In this document: in pieces, positions 20,821 to 31,453 of the stretch
Position numbering within the stretch: the stretch's first letter is position 1
Layout of the letters: each line of letters begins with the position of its first letter
Made by a program: the position numbers and the translations under genes
Notes under the pieces: model-generated
Seen by the model: the letters and a program-made list of their open reading frames with translations, nothing else
Databases searched by the model: none
What the model was told of the DNA's origin: nothing
Source: Anniella stebbinsi
Lineage: Eukaryota > Chordata > Lepidosauria > Squamata > Anniellidae
Length of the DNA stretch: 64,000 nucleotides
Direction of reading: 5' to 3'
NCBI GenBank assembly: GCA_029215795.1
Contig: JARDYH010000005.1
Coordinates: 162,031,814-162,095,813 of the forward strand

Positions 20821-22075
20821 TGGCTCTGAAAACATCTTTCTGGAGAGCACATGCTGGTTGCATGATCCAGGAGGCCAGGTTCTGCAAGTGCATAGTTGTT
20901 CTTGACAGGAGGGGCTTGCACTTGCTAGAGTAAGATGAACAGATGTGAAGAGGCTGCGATCCTATATTCATTTATCTGGGAGTAAGCTTTGTTGAAATCA
21001 ATGGGACTTTTTCTGTCGTTTCTTAGGGCCAGTTTTCTTGGTGTCCCTGATTAGGATTTCTGTTCTCTGCCAACTAAAAACATAAGAAGGGTGATGCTGG
21101 ATCAGACCAACAGTTCATCTTAGTACAGCACTCTGTTTACACAGTGGTCAACCCGCTGTTGACCAGGAACCAATAAAGCAAGACATGGTGCAACAGCATC
21201 CTTCTACCCATGTTCCCAAGCAACTGGTGCACACAGGATTGCTGCCTCAAATACTGGAGGTAGCAGAAAACCATCAAGGCTAATAGCCATTGATAGCCTT
21301 CTCCTCCAGGACGGAGGAGAAGGCAGTGTAAATTCATGAGATAGTTGGATAAAAGGAGGGAAAGATCCTTGTCCAGCATTGTTATAATGGGAATCTGTTC
21401 TGGCCTTTCTTTATATTGCTACTGACCATGGTCTTGTTTACATACTAATGAACAAGAGATATAATGACACATTTTTAGATTACTCATTGATGAAGTGCTA
21501 GTGAGAGGTGACTGCAACAAGCCTTTAGTCCATTTTCTTCCATGTTAATGTTTGGAAGGTATTCGTATTTTATACTCTTTCTGAATGCTAGGTTGTTGTA
21601 CTAGATTTTTCTGCGCTTGTCAACATCTTCATTTGTTCAGTGGTAGCAGTATGCTGAATCTGTGAGTATGGATATGAGAAAGGTGACGGGAAAGAGTGTT
21701 AAATGTTAGGAAAGGTGAGACTCTGGTCATCCAGTGAAGGATTTGCAGTCAGAAAAGATATTTGAGGGAAGGGAGACTGTATCACACAGAGCATAGCAAA
21801 AGCTTCAATGTACAGCAAAAGCTACAAAAGTAGGAGTGTATGAAGTTAATTTCAGATACATTGAATGTCTCACTTGTTCTTTATTTCAGTGATTTTAACT
21901 TTACGATGTTATGTTAAATAGGTTTGTCTTAATTGTGTGCTATGAAATCAGACATGTGACCAAGGCCATGTTTGGGTGGGCACCACCTTGGGGGCTGAAC
22001 ATGTTGATGGGCTCGCCCCCTTGGGGAGGTGATGTTGTCCTCCTTTTTGTTTTCCAAAATATGGTCAGCCCAATT
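20821..22075. repeat. Duplicated block B, copy 1
   Basis: Matches 29484-29958 and then 35489-36045. Copy 2 is split by the Gypsy element; copy 1 holds an extra SINE-like insert (21073-21324). The Gypsy empty site is visible here as gtgctagtgag near 21490. No gene in the block. Confidence 0.8.
21073..21324. mobile_element. SINE-like insert (acataagaag... family)
   Basis: Absent from block B copy 2 near 29748. The sequence acataagaagggtgatgctgg and the following 'gatcagaccaa' style text resemble a very common squamate interspersed repeat. The class (SINE or LINE-derived) is not certain. Confidence 0.55.
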
Positions 22076-23366
22076 AAACTAACCAATATACACACTTCTG
22101 TCACATTGTTTTGATTGGACAACTCCATTGTAAATACTGAGCAGTGCCAAAACTCAACAAATAACTGACTTGTGTTCAAGGAATGGTTCAAAATTGAGGA
22201 AACAGTTCAGTTCCCATTAAAATGAAACTCAAATATTTTTTCCCTTTCATCCCTGCATGAAATGCTGACAGATTCTTGAAAGGGGAGATGGGAAAGGAAG
22301 CGGGAAAAGGAATGAAACAGAGGCCCTTTCCTCACTAGGCTTTTTGCCTGGGATGGGTCCCAACTGCTCCTTGAGCGCCGACGGTATGTATTAGTAACTG
22401 CCAGTTTCTCCCTCCCTCCCTCCCTCCCTCCCTCCCTCCCTCCCTCCCTCCCTCCCTCTACACTCCTATGGTGTAGAAAGGGCCAGAGTGACTGAAAACC
22501 AGAGACGCAGACACACAGAGGGATCCTATCACAAACAATTTCAAAAATAATGTGCAGCTATTCTGCCTGTTTTATGTAAAGTATTTATTTTCTGGCACCA
22601 GAACTGAGGAAAAAGTTCCTGAATGGGGCACTGCAATCACACTACAAAGTCCCATGTGGTAGCATCCCTAAACAAAACACCCCATACTGCACCATTTCAT
22701 TGCAGGGCCCATTTGAATAAGGGCTAGAGGTTGTTCTGATCTCATCATGAGCAACACTGTATCCCAGTTGTGCATTTATAATTTGATAGACACACAATGA
22801 CAATTGTTGTGGTATTTTGGGAATGTGGAATAAAAAGCAGGTAATAATGCTATGAAAGTGGTATATGGAATGTGCAATATGCAACAGTTATCAGTGCACA
22901 TCAATCCTGCTATAAAGCTGTAGTGTAGATCCAGCCCAGACAGCTGAGAAACAAGTGGGATGCATGAGCATGCTCAGGTGAATCCCAGAGTTTACTGAAG
23001 TAGGAAAAACAATTGATAGGAGGGAAAACAATTTCATAGATGCGGGTGCTGAGGGAAACCAAATCAGACCCATGAGGACTGTGCATGCGCGGTAGCCTGA
23101 CAATTCTGACTGACATGTGAAAAACAGAAAAGTGTGTGTAATCTGGAAGGAGGCATGGCTGAGTGCCTGGGAGATAAATCTAGAATACTCCATCCCACTT
23201 GTCATCATGATAATTTCAGAAACTAAATTAAACAATTTTAACTAATCATTACATGTGACTCCATGAATAATTATTTATATATCCAAATCTCCACCTCCGT
23301 TTCCAGTAAGAGAGAGATTATTTCCTTATCACCACCTCATTGACTATTCATCATGATTTGATCAGA
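22076..23366. other. No gene; repeat shared with 50140-50260 and (CCCT)n
   Basis: 22320-22490 resembles 50140-50260: both have tttgcctgggatgg and ctatggtgtagaaagggcc. Between those strings copy 1 has a (CCCT)n microsatellite at 22409-22457. The rest up to the promoter at 23367 shows nothing I recognise. Confidence 0.5.
22409..22457. repeat. (CCCT)n microsatellite
   Basis: About 12 tandem CCCT units. Confidence 0.95.
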
Positions 23367-23373
23367 TATAAAT
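23367..23373 (+). promoter_or_regulatory. TATA box of the Ly6-like gene
   Basis: TATAAAT lies 100 bp before the ATG at 23473, which would put transcription start near 23397 and give a 5' UTR of roughly 75 nt. This fits a compact secreted-protein promoter. Inferred from position only. Confidence 0.5.
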
Positions 23374-23472
23374 TCTCACCATTTCTCTGTCTTGGGGAAG
23401 AGTCTGATTTGGAAGGTGATTCTGCCTGACCTGCTCATCATTTTGCCAATTACACTGACCACATTGACCAAG

Positions 23473-23524
23473 ATGAGAAAGATCCTCCTGATTGCTTTTG
23501 TCCTGCTCTTCTCCAGCCATGAAG
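23473..23524 (+). CDS. Ly6-like gene exon 1: signal peptide
   Basis: ATG in a good context (A at -3) opens M-R-K followed by a hydrophobic run ILLIAFVLLF and SSHE, a textbook signal peptide. The exon ends GAAG/GTAAAT at 23524-23530, after 17 codons plus one base (phase 1), the usual first-intron position in three-finger genes. An upstream in-frame ATG at 23392 would precede the predicted transcription start and is not preferred. An L2 LINE fragment begins 44 bp into the intron. Confidence 0.6.
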
Positions 23525-23568
23525 GTAAATCGCGTCATGAGGGAGAGAGTGGAGAGTGGGAGTTATTT

Positions 23569-24283
23569 ACTGAACCTGAATCCAAACAAGACGGAGGTGC
23601 TTGCTGTCAAAGGCCACAACCTGGGTTTGGAGGTGTGTCAACCAGTTCTGGATGGGGTTACACTCCCCCTGAAAGACTGTGTTCACAGCTTGGGGGTACT
23701 CCTGGATCCATCACTCCAAATGACAGCTCAGATAGATGCGATGGCCAGGAGTGCCTACTATCAGCTTTGGCTGATATGCCAACTGAGCCCATTCCTAGAG
23801 TTGGAAGAGCTAAAGATAGTAGTGCACATGCTGGTAACTTTGAGGCTTGACTTCTGAAATGCGGTGTACATAGGGTTACCTTTGTGCCTCGTCCGGAAAC
23901 TTCAACTAGTTCAAAATATGGCAGCCAAGTTGGTCACTGGTACACCTAGGGGTGACCACATTACATCAGTCTTAAAATCACTCCACTGGCTGCCAATTAG
24001 TTTCCTGGTGAAGTATAAAGTGTTAGTTATTACCTTTAAAGCCCTCCATGGTTTGGGTTCAGGTTACCTGCGGGATCACCTTCTCCCATATAATCCGCCC
24101 TGCACACTCAGGTCTTCTGGGAAAAATTTAGTTCAATCACCTAGAACTAGGTTGATGAGTGTTACCCAGAGGACCTTCTCTTCTGCCGCTCCCAGACTGG
24201 GGAATGGCCTGCCGGGAGAGATTCGACAACTTAGCGGTCCTCTTGAATTTAAGAGTGCCTTGAAGGCTGATCTCTTCAGGTAG
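23569..24283 (+). pseudogene. L2 reverse transcriptase C-terminal part with one nonsense codon
   Basis: Open except for a TGA at 23858-23860, where the copy at 2411-4380 has TGC (Cys in RLDFCNA). After the stop the frame continues through QNMAAKLVTGTPRGDH to the end near 24283. The RT catalytic core is not present because the copy is 5'-truncated. Confidence 0.85.
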
Positions 24284-24445
24284 GCCTACCTAGTTGAATT
24301 TTAAGATGTTTTTAATAATGTATTAGTTTTATTTGTTTTTAATGTTTTATCTATTTTATGGTCTTTGTATTTATATTTACTGTTGTTCCCCACCTCAATC
24401 CAGAGGGAGAGGTGGGTAAGAAATAAAAATATTATTATAATTATT
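23569..24445 (+). mobile_element. L2 LINE 3' fragment in intron 1
   Basis: Plus-strand copy of the same family as 2411-4380. It begins in the sequence for NLNPNKTEVLAVKG and runs through the C-terminal region to a 3' UTR with a gaggtgggtaagaaataaa end and an AT-rich tail. Coding pieces are 23569-23857 and 23864-24283. Confidence 0.88.
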
Positions 24446-26002
24446 CTTTTATATGTTGGTGAGGGGGAATGAATGGTCATATTTATTTATATACCATTAG
24501 TGTGTTGCAGGTATTCTGGAATCTGCTTAATAGCTAGAGTCAATACAAACTGAGTCAACAACAGCAAAGAAAATGGAAGGAAATCCACTGAGGCAAACTG
24601 GGAACATTCATTGAGCTGTCAGCTTGACATGGAATTCTCATACATGCCACAAACACACTCCCACACACACATTCACTAGCATCTTCTTTCCTTTTGTTGT
24701 TGTTGTTGTTGTTGAAAACAATGAGATAAAAGGCTTTTTCTATCGATTGGACCTGTCCCATGTTGAGAAGTCTTTTGTTTGCCTATTACCTGAAAAGTTC
24801 AGTATGTAGGAGCGTAAAAACTGTTCAAGGCCTTCTGAGCATTTTGCAATGTTAGAGAAGAAAAATTACCTTCATTGTAACTTTTGGATTTCTTTTCTGC
24901 AATTGCTTGCTTTCATTAATATCTTTTGACTCTCTATGAGTTAATCGCAGGGGATGGGTAGTTTCCATGTTTTTAGAGTGCCGGGTTGTGTCATTTCAGT
25001 TGGGGCCAACTGAGCACAAAGCAAGAAAGCCTGATAATGCATTTGGATGAAGTTTAGCATTATTCTATCTGCATTACAGGAAGCAGGGCTGTGGCAGAGA
25101 CAGGATGGCTAACGCCAGTCCTGCAAAGTAGTCCAGGAATCCTCTGCAGTGTAGTCTATTGTTGTTCTCCAGTGTCCTGAGGGTTTTTAGGGGAATGCAA
25201 GATGGGGTAGGTGGCATAAAACTGATAGTAGCAGTGGGATAGAGGGAGTTTTTCTGAAATTGCACTAGGGCTATGCATCACTTAAGATCTGAATTACAAA
25301 TCTGAGGTGAGGTGGGTTGATTTGGGGTGGGGCTCAAAACAGATAAAAGGGGAGGCTGATGAGCTCCTAATCAATCTGAGGAGGACTGAAGCGATTTGAA
25401 GCAATTCAGCATGATTCAGCTATTTGAAGCTTTTTCAAGCGCAGATCTACAGAGGATTGCTGCATATATCCCATCATTTAAAAGCTCATGGAAAACTTGG
25501 CACATGCACTGATGTAACGAATGCCATTGCCAATGTCATCGTCATCAAGCTGCAGCACCACACATTGAATAGCATTCATGTTAAGGATAGAATCCACCCA
25601 TACCAAACTCTCTCTTTCTCTCTCCTCACACACACAAACACACCTATTTCTCAATCTGCAAATCACACACACACACCAACACACACACACCAAGGCTAAA
25701 TACATTTTTACTCAGACTGAAATGTATTCCCTGTCAGTCACAACCCCATGAGAAGATTTTTACATGAATTTATTGGGCTCCGATGGGAATGGATTTTGTT
25801 TCAAATAAAAATAAATGAATGACCCAGCACTGTAGAAAAATGATCCCTTATCCAACCAGAAATGAACGGTTGAGTTGAGCAACCATCGACAGCAAGAAAC
25901 ATAAAAAACAGCAGTAAAGTCATATCAGGATGAGGATGATGAGGATGTTAATATTCTTTGAACTGTCTCTGAACTGTCACCAAGCACAATGAGCCTTGAC
26001 AG
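24446..26002. other. Intron sequence, no exon recognised; simple repeats
   Basis: (GTT)n at 24692-24716 and AC-rich tracts at 25625-25692. No splice-flanked cysteine-rich exon was found by eye. Confidence 0.45.
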
Positions 26003-26322
26003 TAGGCTGATCATATGAAAAGGAGGATAGGGCTCATGTAACTTTAACAGTTGTAGAGAAAAGGGAATTTCAGCCAGTGTCATTTGTATGCAGTTAGTTC
26101 CTGGTGAAACCCCCTCTTCATCACAACAGATAAAGTTGCAGGGACCCTGCCTTCTTTTGTATATGGTCACTCTAGTATAGTGCCTCCAACTTTAACTGTT
26201 TTGATGAAGAGGGAATTTCACCAAGAACTAAGTGCATACAAATGACACTGGCAGTAATTCCCTTTTCTCTACAACCATTAAAGTTACATGAGCCCTGTCC
26301 TCCTTTTCATATGGTCAGCCTA
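26003..26322. mobile_element. Palindromic hAT-like MITE, 320 bp
   Basis: Full member of the family described at 7079-7390, with ends taggctgatca and the complement tggtcagccta. The flanking 8-mers cttgacag (25995-26002) and ctcgccag (26323-26330) agree at six of eight positions, a decayed target duplication. Confidence 0.82.
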
Positions 26323-26507
26323 CTCGCCAGTCATCACACACTGCAGCTGCCCCCTCCACACACTCATACAGCACCTGTTGAGAAGGAACAGGCCAGGCAA
26401 GCAAGGCTTAAGTGAGCCAGCTAACCGGCACTATATTAACCCTCTCCTTGCCCAGAAGGGCTCCTATCCCCTCCCTTTTAAAGGGAGCAGGTTGCTGCAT
26501 GAAAATA

Positions 26508-26510
<3 letters not shown>

Positions 26511-26552
<42 letters not shown>

Positions 26553-26553
26553 T
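26511..26553. repeat. (TTTC)n microsatellite
   Basis: About 10 tandem TTTC units. A (GGGA)n tract follows at 26621-26647. Confidence 0.95.
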
Positions 26554-26681
26554 TGTAAACTGGCAGCAGAGAACAGCCGGGGAAAGTGAGTGGAGAGAGA
26601 GATGCAGATCACTGAGATGAGAGGGAGGGAGGGAGGGAGGGAGGGAGAAAATTGAGTGAGAGGAGAGAATGGGCCCTAGAT

Positions 26682-26904
26682 TAGGGTGACCAGATAAAAT
26701 CCAGGTCAGGGCTCATGTAACTTTAACAGTTGTAGAGAAAAGGGAATTTCAGCCAGAGTCATTTATATGCAATTAGTTCCTGGTAAAAGTCCCTCTTCAT
26801 CACAACAGTTAAAGTTGCAAACACTATACTAGAGTGACCATATACAAAGGAAGGCAGGGCCCCTGCAACTTTAACTGTTGTGATGAAGAGGGAATTTCAC
26901 CAGG
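26682..26904. mobile_element. Truncated palindromic hAT-like MITE
   Basis: Same family as 26003-26322. It begins tagggtgaccag and loses the end of the second arm, where another GC-rich element starts at 26907. Confidence 0.75.
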
Positions 26905-26906
26905 AA

Positions 26907-27700
26907 TAAGGTGACCAGACGACCGGATACCCCCTGACAAGTCTGGAAAATGACCGAAAAATGGGAATCTGGGTGGAAATCCTCGTTTCAGCACCTTAAT
27001 CCGGAAAATTTGCCACCCCCACTGCCCATCTAGGCTCCTGCTGGGTCGCCGCCATCAGGACGACCCACCAGGAGCACAGACCGCAGCTCCGGTGAGCCTA
27101 GAAAGGCCCATTTTGATACGTCCATAGTCGGTCCTTCCTAGCTCCACCCACGCTACTTATGGGCTTCTTAGGGGCTGTTGACATGGCGACAAGCCCCAGG
27201 AGCCTGGATGCCTGAGCGAAAGAGGCAGGGGAGGCCGATTTCATCACTTCCGGAATCGGCCCTCTCCCGCCTCTTCTGTGCAGCCTCCGGCCTCCTCGAG
27301 GTGTGTCGCAATAGTGACGAACCCCTAGGAGCCGGATGCCTGCATGAAAGAAGCAGGGGAGGGCCAATTCAGGAAGTGATGAAATCCGCACTCTCCCGCC
27401 ACTTCTGCATGGGCTCTGGGCTCCTCAGGGCTTGTTGCTATGGCGACGATATTGGGACTTTGCTGGCACGAGCCCAGCAATGCTGGTGGCTCAAAAATAG
27501 CAGCCCCACTGGATCGGCCTGGTGGAAGGGCTGAGAGTCACTTTCTAGCCCCTCCCCCAGCCGATCTGTGCTTTCTCCTTGGCCAGCATGACTGTGCAGA
27601 CCTTGAAATTGCCTGGATTGGCCCAGGGGAAGGGCTGGAAGTTGCCTTTTGGGGTGGTAACAGCAGGAGCAGGTAGGAGGGGTGTGTGTGTGTGTGTGTG
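26907..27700. mobile_element. GC-rich hAT-like element, one terminus seen
   Basis: Begins taaggtgaccagacgaccgg, like the inverted end at 50085-50123. Inside are two tandem imperfect palindromes of about 130 bp (27175-27300 and 27305-27440), with inverted gccgattt/aatcggcc type strings. No coding capacity. The right end is not defined. Confidence 0.45.
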
Positions 27701-28215
27701 AATGTTGGGGATAGTATTTTGTCCAGACATGTTCTTTCTCTGGCCGCAGGGGCGTCCAGTCAGATTTTTTTTTTTTAAGTCCGGGAAGTGGCTTACGCTA
27801 CTAGCGTAAGCCCTACGCTACTAGTGTAAGCCACCCACACACTTTTCAAAGCCCTAAAGAATTTGGGTGTGTCCTGCTCTGCTCTGCCCCGCCCCCGCCC
27901 TTTTCCCAGGATGTGGCATCTCAGCCTGCTCCACCAAGGCAGTAGAATGGGGTGGTAGAAAGTGGATTGTGCCACTTCAGATTGCAGGTGAGAGATCATA
28001 TTTTTGAATAGTTCCCTATGTTAAGCTTGTGCATACACTCACAGTTCCCTCCAAATCTAAAACTATCATAGGAGGGAGCAGGCTGAACTAGAAAAGTTCT
28101 CTGTGCTTTTCTTTTCGACTAGCAGGATTGTTGCTATTTTTATGGAGGGCAGCCTGCAGTGGTAAAGGGCATCCTACCAGGGTTCCACCCCTTCATTCTG
28201 CTTCATGCATAGAGA
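27701..28215. other. No gene; small hairpin
   Basis: 27791-27811 is a perfect 9-bp hairpin (gcttacgct, act, agcgtaagc) followed by a degenerate second copy. The remainder is unrecognised. Confidence 0.5.
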
Positions 28216-28536
28216 TAGGGTGACCAGATAAAATCCAGGTCAGGGCTCATGTAACTTTAACAGTTGTAGAGCAAAGGGAATTTCAGCCAGTGTCATTTTG
28301 TATGCAATTAGTTCCTGGTGAAATTCCCTCTTCATCACAACAGTTAAAGTTGCAAGGACCTTGCCTTCTTTTCTATATGCTCACTCTAGTATAGTGCCTG
28401 CACCTTTAACTGTTGTGATGAAGAGGGAATATCACCAGGAACTAACTGCATACAAATGACACTGTCTGAAATTCCCTTTTCTCTACAACTGTTAAAGTTA
28501 CATGAACCCTGACCTGGATTTTATCTGGTCACCCTA
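28216..28536. mobile_element. Palindromic hAT-like MITE, 321 bp
   Basis: Full member of the 7079-7390 family with ends tagggtgaccag and ctggtcacccta. The 7-mer atagaga is present on both flanks (28209-28215 and 28537-28543). Confidence 0.82.
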
Positions 28537-28837
28537 ATAGAGAGCTTTTCTGTAATTACGTGGAATGATATGGCAGATTGAACTGGTAGAGTCTTTCACT
28601 GTTCCACTATTTTGTCATGTTCCCCTACATTACAAAAAGAAAAAGATAGCAGTTTCCCTGGTGTGCTAGTGTTTTACATGCAGGAAGATGGTTGTTGTTG
28701 TTGTTGTTGTTGCCTTGGATGAGTATGTGGGTGGGTGATGTATTTTTTATGCTATTTTATTGTTTACCTTGGGGTGTGTGTGCATGTCTGTGTGTAGATT
28801 TATTATATTGATGAATGTTATTGGGTGGGTGTGGATG

Positions 28838-28879
<42 letters not shown>

Positions 28880-29019
28880 TTGCCTTTGGTGTGTATCGGG
28901 GGAGTTTTTTAAATTGTCTTGGAGAGGATGTGGGTTTTTTCCACTTTGGATGAGTGTGCAGGGGGTTGGATTTAATTTTTTTATTGCCTGTGGTAAGCAT
29001 GTGTGAGGTGTGTATGTGT

Positions 29020-29063
<44 letters not shown>

Positions 29064-29483
29064 TTACCTTGGGTGTGTGTATGTGTGAATGAATTTTTAT
29101 TTTTGCCTTAGGTAGGTGGATTCCCCACCATCAACAGCACCATTGGTTTGTTTCTATAATAAAAAAAAATGTGGCTCCAAAACTGCTTTTATGCTGATGC
29201 AGATGTTGATGATTATTATTACTACATCCAAGGGGGTACACGCTCTCACAACTTTCAGCTCAGTTCCAAACATTGCTTTTCTGTATGGCTTTGAGATTAT
29301 GATTATTTTACAGTGTGGCTTTCTGGATTTCCCCCCTCCCTCAACCTGGTGAAATGTTAACAGTTAAAATTGCAGAAGCCCTGATCTCTCTTATGTACCT
29401 GATCATGTTGAGAATTGTCCTGTCCCAGCAAGATAATATGTGAGTGCATAGTGTGGCTTGTCTTGTCTGAGTGTGTCTGGATC
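28537..29483. other. Intron sequence with trinucleotide repeats
   Basis: (GTT)n at 28690-28712 and long (ATT)n tracts at 28838-28879 and 29021-29064, set in sequence rich in tgtgtgtg. No gene recognised. Confidence 0.6.
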
Positions 29484-29958
29484 TCCTAGGCTCTGAAATC
29501 ATCTTTCTGTAGAACACCTGCAGGTTGCATGATCCAGGAGGCCAGGCTCTGGTGATTGCATAGTTCTCCTTAACAGGACGGGCTTGCACTTGTTAGAGAA
29601 AGGTGAACAGATGTGAAGAGGCTGTGATTCTATATTCATTTCTCTGGAAGGAAGTTTTATTGAAATCAAAGGGACTTGTTTCTGAGGTTTCTTTGGGCAG
29701 GTTTTTTTTTGGGGGGGGTCCCTGATTGGATTTCTGTTTTCTGCACACTGAGGCAATGTAAATTCAGGAAACATTTGGATAAAAGGGGGGAAAGATCCTT
29801 GTCTATCATTGTGATAATGGGCATCTGTTCTGGCCTTTCTTTGTATCACTACTGACCATGGTCTTGTTCACATGGCTAATGAACCAGAGATATGACACAT
29901 TTTTAGATTAGTTTCTCACTGATAAACCAGAAGTTGAAACAAGCTAAGAGGTGCTAGT
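29484..29958. repeat. Duplicated block B, copy 2, left part
   Basis: Matches 20821-21490 without the SINE-like insert. It ends with the target-site copy ctagt at 29954-29958, directly before the Gypsy element. Confidence 0.8.
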
Positions 29959-30478
29959 TGTTGTGTTTAACCCTCATGTTTCTGAGCAGGAGAAGCAGCT
30001 GTCAGATGGCTTAGCACAAGCAGACAGGGATCTTGAGTTTGATCCGGATCCTGGTACTGAAGAGGAAGCACTTCACAGCCCCTCTCTTCCAGCTGATGAG
30101 AATCAACGCTCTGAAATAAGTACTGATCTCACTGACTCTCCAGCAGGTGTAACCACGCCCGTATCCTCTGAGGAAGAGGGAGAAAACACTTTAAAAGATG
30201 CGAAGGAACGTAGGCGTCTGAGGAGAACCGAGATGAGAGAGAGACCATGCCGGTCAGAGTGATTACGAGTGAAAGAGCAAGCAGACCTCAGAGACGGAGA
30301 GTTGTCGAAGAAGCGAGTTCGTTAGTTATTGTTAATTTCAACGTTTCGTTTTCCTTGCTTCATTTAAGTGCTTCCTGAATTGCACAGCTTTGTTTTGCCT
30401 GAATTAAAGGCGTTGTTTGGTTCAGAGCTTAAGTATTCTTTCTTTCAAATACACCAAAATCAGTTGCCTTTTACAACA
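29959..30478 (+). repeat. Gypsy 5' LTR
   Basis: 520 bp, TG...CA ended. Contains ATTAAA near 30403 as a likely polyadenylation signal. It has 6 bp (near 30172) that are lacking in the 3' LTR. Confidence 0.93.
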
Positions 30479-30550
30479 GCTTGAAATTAACAACATTCTA
30501 ACGAACGCTACCAGTGTGTGTGAGTGTGACAGCTCCAGTACCTTAGCATT

Positions 30551-31453
30551 ATGGAGAAAGCAATTGCTGACCTCTCCCTCGAGAACCAGGCGCTGCAAAC
30601 GCAAGTGAATCAGCTAACGGCAGCCGTAAGGACGTTGCAGACAGCACCTGGACTCCCCGCCCCCATTCCTAGGAGAAAGTGCCCTGTGAGTCGACCGGAA
30701 AAGTTTGATGGGGACAAAAGAATGTTCACTGCTTTTCGAGCTCAGGTGGAACTGTATATACGATTGAGAGCGGAGGACTTTCCTACTGACGAGCTCCGTG
30801 TTGGCTTTTTCATTAGTTTACTGGCGGGGCCAGTTGCAAAATGGGCTTCTGCGCTCTTGGTAGCCAATAGCCCCTTATTGTTGGACTATCAGGGGTTTGT
30901 GACCTCAATAGAAGCATTTTTTGGGGACTCTCTTCGGGAGGAGACGGCAACCCGAGCCATTCGGCGACTGCGCCAAGGCGGGGATTCAGTGGCGGTTTAT
31001 GCAACAAACTTTCAACTAATTATTCAGGATTTGCAGTGGAACGATGCAGCTTATAGAGCACAGTTTTTGGACGGTCTGAATGCTGATATTCTGGATGAGC
31101 TCGCATGCGCCCCATCTTCGGGTACGTTGGCAGATCTGGTGGCCGCCTGCCTGCGCATTGATAGCCGTTTGGAGGGGCGGAAAGATGCACGGCGGGCAGT
31201 CGTGAACCGTGCCCTGCCGTCAGTAGCGAAGTTACACGAGGGGTCTTCCTCTACTCGCCCAGTTCTAGAGCAGACCGGGGAGGAGCCCATGCAACTGGGA
31301 GTGGTGCGATCTCGTATTTCTCCGTCAGAAAGAGACCGTAGACGGCGTCAAGGTCTGTGCTTCAAATGTGGACAGATGGGACTTTTTATCAAATCATACC
31401 GCGCCCCTGGCTGGACAACGACTCCTTCTCAGTCTTTTGCTCCTCGAGCGTGA
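30551..31453 (+). CDS. gag: Gypsy Gag with damaged zinc knuckle
   Basis: A 300-residue Gag of the retrotransposon-gag family that also gave rise to the mammalian RTL/PEG10 genes. An N-terminal coiled-coil-like segment (about 1-35) precedes the capsid-like domain with PEKFDGD near 50 and FLDGLN near 178. At about 273-288 the nucleic-acid-binding knuckle keeps CFKC, but the His and last Cys of CX2CX4HX4C are replaced (L and Y), so zinc binding should fail. The frame ends at TGA 31451-31453. The next codons continue in the same frame into the protease, and the stop is followed by CTAG. Confidence 0.88.
   Translation: MEKAIADLSLENQALQTQVNQLTAAVRTLQTAPGLPAPIPRRKCPVSRPEKFDGDKRMFTAFRAQVELYIRLRAEDFPTDELRVGFFISLLAGPVAKWASALLVANSPLLLDYQGFVTSIEAFFGDSLREETATRAIRRLRQGGDSVAVYATNFQLIIQDLQWNDAAYRAQFLDGLNADILDELACAPSSGTLADLVAACLRIDSRLEGRKDARRAVVNRALPSVAKLHEGSSSTRPVLEQTGEEPMQLGVVRSRISPSERDRRRRQGLCFKCGQMGLFIKSYRAPGWTTTPSQSFAPRA

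Noticed and set aside
24900..25150. Alternative second exon of the Ly6-like gene after tttttag (24980) or attacag (25078)
   Set aside because: Peptides read in phase 1 lack the LxCY start and cysteine pattern, and one ends in a stop.
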